A model generated the notes under the pieces. That model had not been told where the DNA came from, ran no database searches, and was given only the letters and a program-made list of their open reading frames with translations. This document shows, piece by piece, positions 51,707 to 61,041 of a DNA stretch of 64,000 nt. This DNA comes from Eubacteriales bacterium. GTDB taxonomy: Bacteria > Bacillota > Clostridia > Christensenellales > Aristaeellaceae. Position 1 is the stretch's first letter; every line of letters starts with the position of its first letter. A program made the position numbers and the translations under genes. The DNA is taken from NCBI GenBank assembly GCA_028693055.1, contig JAQUWD010000006.1:37164-101163 (forward strand). Direction: 5' to 3'.

Positions 51707-52609
51707 ATGAAAAGTGATGTTGTATTTTCCGGCGCTGTCCGCCGTTACGACCTGAAACGTCCCGGCGTAAAGGTCGGCTATGGATTGATGACTCTTTTCT
51801 GCATCCTTGCAGCCATCGTGGCGCTGCTGCCTATTCTTTGGGTGATTATCTCCGGCTTTAAGGATTTGCAGGAATTCAACCGCGGGGTTAAAAACCTGAC
51901 GGATAAACGGTACTATATACAATTCCTCCCTCAGAGCTTTTCCTTGGAGGGGTACTTAAAAACATGGAATCAATTTAAATATGTCCGCTATTATTTAAAC
52001 AGCTTAGCCGTGGTGACGGGCAGCGTAGTCACAGCGGTAGTTGTCAACGGCCTATTCGCCTACGGTTTGAGCCGCTTAAAGCCGCGGGGCTGGAAGGTGG
52101 TCTACGGCCTTGTCATGGCTACGCTGATGGTTCCTGCCACCACCAGCATTGTTCCCCTGTTTGTCAATATTACCAAGCTGGGGATGGGCGGCTCCTTTAT
52201 CCCCCTTTGGCTTATGATGGGCGCTAGCGCCTTCTATGTGGTGCTTTTCAAAAACTTCTACGACGCGATGCCCACCAGCCTTTTGGAGGCGGGGCGGCTG
52301 GACGGCTGCAACAGCCTGCAGCTTTTCTTTCGAATCGTTCTGCCGCTGAGCATGCCCATCAATATCGTTATTGTGATTTACGCAGTAAACGCGGCTTGGT
52401 CCGATTTTCTGCTGCCTTATTTGCTGCTGGGCGGCACCAAGCTGGAAACGGTAATGGTGCGTTTGTTTACCTACCGCACCTCCGACCGAGTGAATAACAT
52501 GGATATCATACGTGCCATCGTGTTTTCCATCATCCCGCCCATCCTTTTGTTCATCGCGTTCCAGCGGCAAATTACCCAGAACGTGATGTCGGCAGGGATT
52601 AAGGGATAA
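51707..52609 (+). CDS. CUT1 sugar ABC permease, MalG/UgpE type
   Basis: 300 residues, six predicted helices. First helix about 26-48 (LMTLFCILAAIVALLPILWV); a long extracytoplasmic loop, then the EAA loop LLEAGRLDGCNSLQLFFRIVLP (about 183-204). AAGGAGG precedes the ATG. Closes the channel together with the preceding MalF-type protein; 31 nt separate it from the GH65 gene. Confidence 0.94.
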   Translation: MKSDVVFSGAVRRYDLKRPGVKVGYGLMTLFCILAAIVALLPILWVIISGFKDLQEFNRGVKNLTDKRYYIQFLPQSFSLEGYLKTWNQFKYVRYYLNSLAVVTGSVVTAVVVNGLFAYGLSRLKPRGWKVVYGLVMATLMVPATTSIVPLFVNITKLGMGGSFIPLWLMMGASAFYVVLFKNFYDAMPTSLLEAGRLDGCNSLQLFFRIVLPLSMPINIVIVIYAVNAAWSDFLLPYLLLGGTKLETVMVRLFTYRTSDRVNNMDIIRAIVFSIIPPILLFIAFQRQITQNVMSAGIKG

Positions 52610-52640
52610 TCATAGTCTAAAGGAACAGGAGCGCAGAAAG

Positions 52641-54863
52641 ATGGGCAAAATTGCCGACCGTTATTTTGGGTTGGATTCCAATAGCATAGTGGAAAAAGAA
52701 TATGACCCCGCGCACAGTTTGGAAAGCGAATCTATTTTTACCCTTTCCAACGAATTCATGGGCGTGCGTGGGTATTTTGAGGAAGGGGGCGACATGCCCT
52801 CGCTTCGGGGCACCTACCTGAACGGCGTTTACGAAGTGCAGCCGTATAAGCCGGAAAGCGGCTATCGCGGGTTCGTGAAGCGCACTCATTTCATGGTGAC
52901 GGCGGCGGACATGCTGGATACTCAGCTGACGCTAGAGGGAGAAGCGCTCAATCTGTCCCGCTGCCAATACGGTGGGTTTTTGCGAACCTTAAAGCTGGAA
53001 AGTGGTCTTTTCACTCGCAGCTTTCTATGGAAAACAGAGAGGGCGGGCGATGTGGAGGTGCGCTTCGAGCGACTGTTGAGCATGGACAGGCCCGGGCTGC
53101 TCGCCCAGCGGATCACCTTATGCCCCTTAACCAAGGCTGCGTTGGGAAGCGTAATGTTGAGCATTAACGGAAACGTGATTCATCAGGCGACGGGAAAATG
53201 CCAATGGACGGAGCTTGAGGGGACGACAGACGATCTGGTTCTGCGGACGGAAACCACCGACATTTCCGTGCGCTACCGCCTGTTGACCCGCTGCCCGGGC
53301 AAACAAACCCGAAAGCGCGGCTACCGCTCCATAAGCGACCGTTATGAGCTTTCTCTAAAGCGGGCTGAGGAAACCGTGATCGAGCGCTTGGTACGGGTGG
53401 ATATCGCCCGGACGGGGGAGGGCTTCCCGGAGGTCGCAGACGCGCCGGACTTTGAAACGCTTTTGAAGGAGAATCAAGCCCATTGGGCAAAATTCTGGCA
53501 TGACGGGGACGTAGAAATCGACGGCGACCCGGAAAATCAGCAGGGCGTGCGCTACTGCCTATTCCAGCTCCATAGCGCCTATCGGGGGCTTCACCCCAGC
53601 GATAATATCGGCGCCAAGGGGCTGACCGGAGAGGCGTACAACGGCCACGCCTTTTGGGATACGGAAACCTATTGCCTGCCCTTTTATCTTTTGAACGACC
53701 CCAACGCCGCAAAGGCTTTGCTCCTGTACCGCTATCACACCTTGCCGCAGGCGCTGGAGCGGGCGCGGCAGTTGGACTTGCAGGGGGCGTGTTACCCCAT
53801 CGCCACCTTAGACGGTACGGAGGCCTGCACCCTTTGGCAGCATTCCTCGCTACAAATGCAGCCCTCCACAGCGGTGGCCTATGCCATTCAGATTTATAGC
53901 GAGCAAACGGGAGATAAGGTGTTTTTGGCGCAGGAAGGCGCGGAAATGCTTTGCCAAATCGCTCGCTATCTGCTTTCCCGCGGCGGTTGGAGCAAGGATG
54001 GCTTCGGTTTTTACGGCGTTATGGGGCCGGACGAGTTCCATATGATGGTGGATAACGATTTTTACACCAATTTTATGGGTAAAAAAGCGCTGTGCTACGC
54101 CTATCAAACCATAAACAGCCTTGCTGCCAAGCAAAGAGACGTGCTGAAGCAAAAGCTAAGCTTGCGGGACGATGAGCCGGAGACATGGCGACAAGCAGCG
54201 GACAAAATGATCTTGCTTCGGGGCGCGAACGGCTTATTCGAGCAGCACACAGGTTATTTCAGCCTTCCGCACACCGATATTCAAGCCATTCCCATCGACG
54301 AGTTTCCACTCTATGAGCATTGGAGCTATGACCGCATTTACCGTACCGATATGCTCAAGCAGCCGGACGTGCTGATGGCTATGTTTCTATACCCCGGCGA
54401 TTTTACCCGGCAAGAAAAGCAAGCCAATTACGAATACTACGAGCCGCGCTGCATCCACGAAAGCAGCCTTTCGCCTTCGGTGCATGCCATTCTGGCGGGA
54501 GAGCTGGGCAGACGGAGCGAGGCCGCTACCTTTTTCGGCTTTGCCACCCGACTGGATTTAGATAATTACAACCGAAATACAAAAGAGGGATTACACCTGT
54601 CCAGCGTGGCGGCGGCTTGGGTGACCATTGTGGAGGGCTTTGGCGGTTTACGGTTCCACGGTGGACGTATCTACCTAAGCCCATGGCTACCCAAGGCTTG
54701 GGAACGGCTTCGCTTCCGTCTGCGGGTGGGAACGGCCTTGCTGCTGGTTACGGTGGACCAACAGGAAGTCACGTTGGTCTGCGAAGGCGGCAAGGCGGAG
54801 CTGACGTTGTATGGAAATGCAGTCAGTGTGGAGTCTTACCCGGTGACCGCTGCAAGGAGATAG
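52641..54863 (+). CDS. Glycoside hydrolase family 65 disaccharide phosphorylase (second of two)
   Basis: 740 residues. GH65 fold: N-terminal beta-sandwich (SIFTLSNEFMGVRGYFEEGG), barrel with AFWDTETYCLPF (W339) and MGPDEFHMMVDNDFYTN, in which E465 is the acid catalyst. It differs clearly from the GH65 at 45812, so the two probably have different linkage preferences, for example kojibiose or nigerose type against maltose or trehalose type. Last gene of the importer operon, so its substrate is likely what the transporter brings in. The product beta-glucose 1-phosphate would need a beta-phosphoglucomutase, not seen in the window. Confidence 0.9.
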   Translation: MGKIADRYFGLDSNSIVEKEYDPAHSLESESIFTLSNEFMGVRGYFEEGGDMPSLRGTYLNGVYEVQPYKPESGYRGFVKRTHFMVTAADMLDTQLTLEGEALNLSRCQYGGFLRTLKLESGLFTRSFLWKTERAGDVEVRFERLLSMDRPGLLAQRITLCPLTKAALGSVMLSINGNVIHQATGKCQWTELEGTTDDLVLRTETTDISVRYRLLTRCPGKQTRKRGYRSISDRYELSLKRAEETVIERLVRVDIARTGEGFPEVADAPDFETLLKENQAHWAKFWHDGDVEIDGDPENQQGVRYCLFQLHSAYRGLHPSDNIGAKGLTGEAYNGHAFWDTETYCLPFYLLNDPNAAKALLLYRYHTLPQALERARQLDLQGACYPIATLDGTEACTLWQHSSLQMQPSTAVAYAIQIYSEQTGDKVFLAQEGAEMLCQIARYLLSRGGWSKDGFGFYGVMGPDEFHMMVDNDFYTNFMGKKALCYAYQTINSLAAKQRDVLKQKLSLRDDEPETWRQAADKMILLRGANGLFEQHTGYFSLPHTDIQAIPIDEFPLYEHWSYDRIYRTDMLKQPDVLMAMFLYPGDFTRQEKQANYEYYEPRCIHESSLSPSVHAILAGELGRRSEAATFFGFATRLDLDNYNRNTKEGLHLSSVAAAWVTIVEGFGGLRFHGGRIYLSPWLPKAWERLRFRLRVGTALLLVTVDQQEVTLVCEGGKAELTLYGNAVSVESYPVTAARR

Positions 54864-54873
54864 CAACGCAGAA

Positions 54874-56468
54874 TCAATCCATCTGCTCCAGCGTCATTCC
54901 CGCATGCCCCGAATCGTCCCGAACGGCATAGTCAAACGTAACCATTACCCATTTTTCCTGCGTCAGCTCAAAGGCCGACGCGGGAAATACGTCTATATAG
55001 CGGTCTTTTTCTCGTTTTCCGTTCACCGCCCGTTGGCGAACCTCCACCGGCGCTCCCACAGCGCAATGGCCTGGCAGGCGGCGGGGCGGCTCGTGAAGGC
55101 ACAAATCCAGCCGCATGAGCCAAGCCATACGCTCGGGATCATGGCCCAGCTTGGTTGCGTATTCATACAGCCGGTCATATGCGTCATATTGGGACAGCTT
55201 GGCTTCTTTGACGGCTTCCCCAAGCCCCAGCATTAGCGTAAAGGGATCGGACGCGCCCGTCAGCAGCTCCTTTAGCTCATAGCTGAAGCGACCGCTGTTG
55301 TAGTACAGCTCCGTAGCCTCTTCCACCGCCTTTAAACGGGTCAGCTCTGCAAAGCTCATGGTAGGCGTTTGCAGGATTTCATAGGGCGGCTGGGGTGCAA
55401 AAACCAAGCCGAGAGCCTCCCGGCGTTCGTACAGCTTGCTTCCCCGAAGCAGCTTCAAAAACCCTAGCTGCAGCTGCTGGGGCTGCATGGCAAGAACCTC
55501 GTTATAGCTGCGGCCAAAGGTTTCCATGGTTTCACCCGGCAGACCGGCGATCAAATCCAGATGCTGGTGAATGCCGCCCATCTCCCTTACCGCCTTCACA
55601 TTCCCTTTCAGTTGCTCAAGATCAGTCACCCGCGCCACCTCACGGAGGGTTGCCTCGCAGGTGGACTGCACGCCGATTTCAAATTGAAACAGTCCGTGCC
55701 GGGCGGTTTTTAGCAGCGCAAGCTGCTCAGGGGTGGTTAAATCACCGCCAAGCTCCATTTGGAAAGAGGTAACGCCGTTATCATGCTCCGTTAAATAGCG
55801 CCAAATGGCGAGAGCCCGTCCGGCATGAAGATTAAACGTACGATCCACAAATTTTACCTTCATGACTCGCGCGTCTAAAAATTGCTGTAGATCGTCAAAA
55901 ACCTTTTCCAGCGACCGATAGCGCACATGGGTATCCGCGGAGGAAAGGCAGTAGGCGCACCCGAAGGGGCAGCCCCTTGACGACTCGTAATACAGCACCC
56001 GGCGGTTCAGGGTAGGCAGATCGACGTAGGGAAAGGGCAGCGCGTCTAAATCGACGCAGCCTTCGGCGCGGTAAACGCCGCTAACGTTTTTTCCCGCAGC
56101 ACCTGCGGCAGAAGCTTTTCCCCCTCGCCGCAAAAAATCGCATCAGCCCACGGCAGAGCCTTCAGCTGCTCCTCCGCGTCAAAGCTCGCCTCCGGGCCGC
56201 CCAGCGCCAGCAGAGCGTCGGGAAAAAGCAGGCGCAGCTGCTCGCCCAAGGCGCATACATAGGCCCGGTTCCAGATATAACAGGAAAACAGGATCCGGTC
56301 AGGGGACTGAAGCGCGATATCCGCCAGTATGTCCCGCACCGGCTGGTTGATGGTGTATTCCGCAAATTCGGCGGGAATTCCCGCACCCGTTAGCGCAAGC
56401 TGCAGGGAGCGTACCGCCAGATTGGTGTGGGCATATTTTGCGTTGATGGCTACCAGCAATGTTTTCAT
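54874..56468 (-). pseudogene. B12-binding radical SAM protein (DUF4080 type), split by a frameshift
   Basis: Two overlapping frames together make one protein of about 530 residues. The first (56468 to 56046) is a cobalamin-binding-like domain: MKTLLVAINAKYAHTNLAVR, DRILFSCYIWNRAYVCALGE, ALGGPEASFDAEE, CGEGEKLLPQVLREK. The second continues NVSGVYRAEGCVDLDALPFP and holds the radical SAM cluster motif ESSRGCPFGCAYCLSS, then GLPGET and DUF4080. The frames join if one more A is read in the A6 run at 56087-56092 (plus-strand T6). This is a one-base deletion, a homopolymer sequencing error, or slippage. The first ATG overlaps the mnmA stop. Function of the family unknown. Confidence 0.85.
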
Positions 56469-57505
56469 AGGTGGGAGTGCTCCTTTCCTTCGTTCAGGCC
56501 GGGCGAGGCGGAAGCAATTTCACCGGCTCCCACAACCTGCCCGTCCACATAAATAGCGGCGGTTTGCCCTCTGGCTGGTGCGCGAAACGGGCTGTCTGCC
56601 CGGATGATCACACCGGAAGCCGTAGGGGTCACATCGCAATTAGGCATTTCCCACCGGGTATGCCGAACCCGAACCTGGGCGCGGAAGGGAGCCTTCGGCG
56701 CAGGAACCAGCCAATTCATCGCTGTGGCGCGAACCTCCGCAGCAAAGGTATCCTCCCAAAGCGCCAGCTCCAGCCGATTGGTTTCAGGATGAATCGCCGT
56801 CACATAAAGCCTGCGCCCATTTTCCGTTTCTCCCCAGCGTTGGCCCACAGTGAAATGATGGATGCCGCCGTGCCGCCCCACCACCGTACCGTTATAAACC
56901 GCGTCCCCTGCTCCCGGCATGGGCGCTTGCCGTTCCAGCCACGCGGCGTAATCGTGATCGGGAACAAAGCAGATATCCATGCTGTCCGGCTTGCAGGCGA
57001 TGGGGATGCCCGCCGCCTTCGCTTCGGTGCGAACCTGTCGCTTCTCCACTGCGCCCAGCGGAAGGATCAGCCGGTTCAATTGCTCGTTTGTAATGCGGCA
57101 AAGCTGATAGCTTTGATCGTTCTGAGGGCGCCCCGCATAGAGCGCGCCATCTTTGACGACGGCGTAATGCCCCGTCGCAATCCATGGCGCGCCCATTTCA
57201 TCCGCATATTCAGTAAGCGCCCGCAGCTTCATCACCGGGTTGCAAAGCAGACAAGGGTTCAGGGTACGCCCCTGCAAATAGCCCTCGATAAACGGCTGGC
57301 ATACAAGCCGCGACAGCTCGTCCCGCCGGTCCCAAATTTCCAGCGGAAGGTTAAGATAGGCCGCCGTGCGGATTGCATCCTCCCTAGCGCCGTGTACGCC
57401 CACATCCAGAAACAAGCCGACGACGCTGTAGCCCGCGTCCATCAGCCGCTTTGCCGCCACAGCCGAATCCACCCCGCCGGAGAAACCAAGCGCGATCTTT
57501 TCCAT
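56465..57505 (-). CDS. mnmA: tRNA-specific 2-thiouridylase MnmA-like
   Basis: Adds sulfur to U34 of Lys, Glu and Gln tRNAs. 346 residues from the ATG at 57505. ATP-binding P-loop GFSGGVDSAV at 7-16; NPCLLCNPVMK with C88 as the expected catalytic Cys; TGHYAVV; second catalytic Cys C179 in MDICFVPDHDY; C-terminal beta-barrel with GQTAAIYVDGQVVGAGEI. The region is shorter and more divergent than E. coli MnmA, so a paralogue is possible. The stop overlaps the start of the radical SAM gene (ATGA). No cysteine desulfurase is adjacent. Confidence 0.86.
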   Translation of the reverse strand: MEKIALGFSGGVDSAVAAKRLMDAGYSVVGLFLDVGVHGAREDAIRTAAYLNLPLEIWDRRDELSRLVCQPFIEGYLQGRTLNPCLLCNPVMKLRALTEYADEMGAPWIATGHYAVVKDGALYAGRPQNDQSYQLCRITNEQLNRLILPLGAVEKRQVRTEAKAAGIPIACKPDSMDICFVPDHDYAAWLERQAPMPGAGDAVYNGTVVGRHGGIHHFTVGQRWGETENGRRLYVTAIHPETNRLELALWEDTFAAEVRATAMNWLVPAPKAPFRAQVRVRHTRWEMPNCDVTPTASGVIIRADSPFRAPARGQTAAIYVDGQVVGAGEIASASPGLNEGKEHSHL

Positions 57506-57619
57506 CGTCAGCCGCTTTCCTTCCTTGCATAAAGAATCTGTAAAATCGAAAGCATCATAGCATAAAAGCGTAGAAAATACTACGATGAACGGCCCAAAAA
57601 AGTTTATCCATCCATACAA

Positions 57620-57649
57620 TTGACAAGCTACGGCTTAAGCGTTTACAAT
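57620..57649 (+). promoter_or_regulatory. Promoter of the diguanylate cyclase gene
   Basis: TTGACA, 18-nt spacer, TACAAT, 31 nt before the ATG at 57681. Confidence 0.78.
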
Positions 57650-57680
57650 GGCTATGCTTGATAGAAAGAAGGTGTGTGTG

Positions 57681-58823
57681 ATGGAAAACAGCATCTTATA
57701 TTCCGAAATCAATATCGTCTGCATTCTCGTTTTGGTCATGTTAAGCGTCAAAGTAAAGAACTCCATGTTGATTCAGAACCAACGGCAGAAGTTTTTAGCG
57801 GTCATCATCGTCAATATTTTCTTTTTGCTGCTGGACGCCATATGGATCTTTGTGGATAACCGTGTATTAGGGTTAACCTACGAGCTCAATTGGGGATTAA
57901 ACTGCGTGTATTATATGTTATCCGGCGTGGTGGGGTATAGCTGGTTTCTTTTCTCCGAAACCGTACAGCGCTCCGCCCTGCTCCAAAAAAGGAGCTATCG
58001 GGTGCTTTCTATGCTGCCAATGATCATCATTTTTGTGCTCACAATGATATCCGTTCGAACGGGATGGTTGTTTTACATTGACGAAGCCAATGTCTACCAT
58101 CGCGGTCCCTTCTATGTGATTCAGCTGTTCTTTTCCTACGGGTATGTGCTGTTTACCGCTGTAAAGGCGTACTGCACCTCGCTGCGCACACAGGACTACC
58201 AAACAAAGCGCGACAATCGCGCGCTAGCTCTCTATGTATTGCCCTCTATGCTGGCGGGCCTGATTCAGATTCTTTTCCCGGGGTATCCCATCCTTTGCGT
58301 CGGCAATACGATGGGTATTCTATATGTGTATATCACCTTGCAGGAGCAGCTGGTGTCCAAGGATGCGCTCACCAATTTAAGCAACCGCAATCAACTGATG
58401 CAATACCTCTCAGGCAAGCTGGCCCACCCCGTTGAGAACAAAGCCCTTTACCTGCTCATGATGGATTTAGATTATTTTAAAACGATCAATGATCGCTATG
58501 GGCACGTGGAGGGAGATCAGGCTTTGAAAACCGTGGCAGACTGCTTGATCAAAGCGTGCAGCGCTAAGCACCATTTTATTGCTCGATACGGCGGCGATGA
58601 ATTTATCATTCTATGCGAGCTGTCGATCGACGAATCGGTACAGTCTGTGTGCGACGCGATTCGCAAGGAGCTCAAAAAGGTCCATAAGCCCTACGGCCTT
58701 TCGTTAAGCATCGGCTATGCCCGCTATACAGCCGCCATCCACTCCCAACAGCAGTTCATCGCCAAAGCGGATGCGGCGCTCTACAAGGAAAAAGAGAAGC
58801 GTCATAAAGGAAAAGCCCTATAA
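57681..58823 (+). CDS. Membrane diguanylate cyclase, GGDEF domain
   Basis: 380 residues from the ATG at 57681. About seven N-terminal membrane helices (1-220) with the motif TGWLFYIDEANVYHRGPFY (127-145), shared with the kinases at 25633 and 59713. A GGDEF domain follows (225-375): DALTNLSNRNQLMQYL, MMDLDYFKTINDRYGHVEGD, intact ARYGGDEF (302-308) and GYARYTA. There is no RxxD inhibitory site in front of it. It should make c-di-GMP in response to an unknown membrane signal, opposing the EAL protein at 33723. Confidence 0.93.
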   Translation: MENSILYSEINIVCILVLVMLSVKVKNSMLIQNQRQKFLAVIIVNIFFLLLDAIWIFVDNRVLGLTYELNWGLNCVYYMLSGVVGYSWFLFSETVQRSALLQKRSYRVLSMLPMIIIFVLTMISVRTGWLFYIDEANVYHRGPFYVIQLFFSYGYVLFTAVKAYCTSLRTQDYQTKRDNRALALYVLPSMLAGLIQILFPGYPILCVGNTMGILYVYITLQEQLVSKDALTNLSNRNQLMQYLSGKLAHPVENKALYLLMMDLDYFKTINDRYGHVEGDQALKTVADCLIKACSAKHHFIARYGGDEFIILCELSIDESVQSVCDAIRKELKKVHKPYGLSLSIGYARYTAAIHSQQQFIAKADAALYKEKEKRHKGKAL

Positions 58824-58913
58824 GCCAGAATAAGGCTAAGGGAGATAGGAATACGCTGTTTTATCCGCCGATATCACAATTTGCCCCTCTGCTTTGGCCA
58901 TGAAGCAAGCGCA

Positions 58914-59732
58914 TTACTCATCAGTCATCGCGGAAAATTTGGTCGTCAGCGCGCCGGTGGTAAACTCCGCCCAAGAATAGGCGGCCATATATTCCCCCAT
59001 GAAACGATTGATAGAAGCAACGTCGCCTGAGAGCGCCCTATAATAGTCGCAGTCAAAGGCTTCAGGGTTAATCGCCAGCAGGTTATTCGTTTTGAGGACG
59101 ATTTGCTCCGCCCCCACCTGCTTGAGCGATTTTTGCATATCGATACAGATTGTAGAAAGGAGCTTTTGACGGGCGCGGTCATACACGCCGTCCTCCCATA
59201 GCGCATCCGCAATTTTGGCGGTGGTGCAGCTTGCGCCTCGCCGATCAATCAGGAAAGCTAGCAATTCCTTGGACTTAGCTCTGGAAAACGGAACGGCTTT
59301 GCCGTCGACAAACAACTCAAAATCGCCGAAGCATTGAGCGCGAATCCGCTTATCCGCCACCGTCCGCGATGGCGGATGGCGCAGATTTTTAATCTCTACC
59401 CGAATTTGCTCTGCGTCTACAGGCTTCATGATGTACCCGCTTGGCCGCACCGATAGCGCCTCCAGCGCGTACTGGGAATAGCCCGTCACAAAAACGATGT
59501 TGACCATGGGCGCGTGGGTTTTTATCAAATGGGCCAGCTCCAAGCCGGTCATGCCCGGCATTTCGATATCCAAGAACGCAACGTCCAACGGCGCGTTTTC
59601 TTCCCCCATCGCCTTTAACGCTTCGGTGACGGTGGAGAAGCAAAGAAGCTCCGCATCCGGCACAGCTTCGGCAATCGCCCGGGACAAAATGTTAAGCGCC
59701 GTCCGCTCGTCGTCAAGCGCCAGTATTCTCAT
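58914..59732 (-). CDS. Response regulator with receiver and SARP-type winged-helix domain
   Basis: 272 residues. Receiver domain 1-118 with D55 (AFLDIEMPGMTGLEL), T83 and K103 (GYIMKPVDAEQI). The C-terminal DNA-binding domain (about 133-225: AQCFGDFELFVDGKAVPFSR, AKSKELLAFLIDRRG, LWEDGVYDRARQKLLSTIC) resembles SARP/BTAD regulators, unlike the usual LytTR partner of LytS-type kinases. It starts inside the end of the kinase gene (20-nt overlap), so the two are translationally coupled and form a two-component system. Confidence 0.9.
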   Translation of the reverse strand: MRILALDDERTALNILSRAIAEAVPDAELLCFSTVTEALKAMGEENAPLDVAFLDIEMPGMTGLELAHLIKTHAPMVNIVFVTGYSQYALEALSVRPSGYIMKPVDAEQIRVEIKNLRHPPSRTVADKRIRAQCFGDFELFVDGKAVPFSRAKSKELLAFLIDRRGASCTTAKIADALWEDGVYDRARQKLLSTICIDMQKSLKQVGAEQIVLKTNNLLAINPEAFDCDYYRALSGDVASINRFMGEYMAAYSWAEFTTGALTTKFSAMTDE

Positions 59733-61041
59733 CGCATTTTCCTCCCTTAGGCAGCGTTAAGGTGGCTACGGTTCCCTCTCCGGGATGGCTAACGATAGCA
59801 AGATCGCCCGCGCACATGGCGCGCATCCGTTGACGCACGTTATCAATGCCGATATGGGTGCGTCCGTCTTCATGAGGCTGATAGGGATCAAACCCAACCC
59901 CGTTATCCTCCACCGTTACCACGAAGCCGCCTTCTGTTTCGGCAGAGGAAATCCGCACCGTGCCGCCGGATTCCTTTTTCATGATTCCATAACGCACCGC
60001 GTTTTCCACCAAAGGCTGTAAGGTAAGCGCAGGAAGCCGGAACAGGGTCGTCTGTAGGTCGTACTCCACAGCCAAGCGCCGACCAAACCGCATCTGCTCC
60101 AGCGTCAAATAGTATTGGCTATGCTTTAGCTCCTGCTCAAAGGGGATGAGCTTATCCGATTTGAGCGAGTCCAAATTTCCCCGCAGGAAGCGTGAGAAGG
60201 CGATGGTTGCCTGCTCGGCTTCAGGGGCGCGATCGTGACAAAGGTCCTGGATGACGCATAGGGTGTTATACAAAAAATGGGGTTGGATTTGGCTAAGCAT
60301 GATCGACATACGGCTCATGGCCATTTCTGCATCCATATGCGCCGCTTTTTCCGCCGCCCGGGCAATGGCAAGCTGCTTGTCCGATATCATTTGCTGCTGC
60401 AAGCCCAAATAAACCATTAACAGCGAAAGCGCCACCATAGGCCATACCCATGGCACACCGTAAGCTACAATTTCCATTGCCGCTCCCAAGAACGGCAGTA
60501 GCATATAAGCTAGCACCGACAGGCAGCGATGCCGTATGTCTGAATCGCAGGTTGATAAACAACCGATAAGCACAAGGAGCAGCGCTATAACCAAATACGC
60601 ATAATGGGGAGCAAGGCAGAGCTGATAGGCCGTCCCCGTCATATACTGGTTTTGTTCGTTAATCGTGAACAGCCATCCCGTCCATGGGGTTGTGAGCACT
60701 AAGCCTAATTGGATGATCATAGGAATAGCGTAAAGCCCTGCTCGACGCTTTGCCCCGTTCTCGGAGCGAAAAATCCACAGATCGGAAAAAATAACCCATA
60801 GCCAGAAATAAAGGATGTGGGCTACCCAGTAAGCCATATCCACCAGCCAAAGCAAAGGTCTGGCTAACGCGAAGGTGTACCCGTCCAGCTTTAAGCCGGG
60901 AATATCTATGACAAGAACGCTTAGACAGCAGATCATCAGCATGCGGATCAGGCGTGCTTGAAGGGAGCCGTCGCTTAAGCATTTCCGTCCCGTCAGCAGG
61001 AGAATGAGCACAATGGACAAGGCGATAACGTCGATAATCAC
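59713..61041 (-). CDS. LytS/YesM-type sensor histidine kinase with 7TM sensor
   Basis: 442 residues. Seven predicted helices (1-215) include TGWLFTINEQNQYMTGTAYQ (121-140), the same sensor motif as in the cyclase at 57681. A short coiled segment leads to the His_kinase domain with H255 in SQIQPHFLYNTL, then the HATPase with QPLVENAVRYG, DNGVGF and IGIDNVRQRM. The start is a GTG at 61041. The nearest GGGAGG is about 20 nt away and can pair with CCTCC nearby, so initiation may be controlled. Partner of the overlapping response regulator. Confidence 0.92.
   Translation of the reverse strand: MIIDVIALSIVLILLLTGRKCLSDGSLQARLIRMLMICCLSVLVIDIPGLKLDGYTFALARPLLWLVDMAYWVAHILYFWLWVIFSDLWIFRSENGAKRRAGLYAIPMIIQLGLVLTTPWTGWLFTINEQNQYMTGTAYQLCLAPHYAYLVIALLLVLIGCLSTCDSDIRHRCLSVLAYMLLPFLGAAMEIVAYGVPWVWPMVALSLLMVYLGLQQQMISDKQLAIARAAEKAAHMDAEMAMSRMSIMLSQIQPHFLYNTLCVIQDLCHDRAPEAEQATIAFSRFLRGNLDSLKSDKLIPFEQELKHSQYYLTLEQMRFGRRLAVEYDLQTTLFRLPALTLQPLVENAVRYGIMKKESGGTVRISSAETEGGFVVTVEDNGVGFDPYQPHEDGRTHIGIDNVRQRMRAMCAGDLAIVSHPGEGTVATLTLPKGGKCDENTGA

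Noticed and set aside
56087..56092. Programmed -1 ribosomal frameshift at the A-run
   Set aside because: The heptamer AAAAAAC is present, but the incoming frame is not aligned as in a canonical X XXY YYZ site, and no clear downstream pseudoknot was seen. An indel is simpler.
56471..57532. 353-codon plus-strand frame opposite mnmA
   Set aside because: The minus strand encodes the complete MnmA motif set; the plus frame has no domain features.
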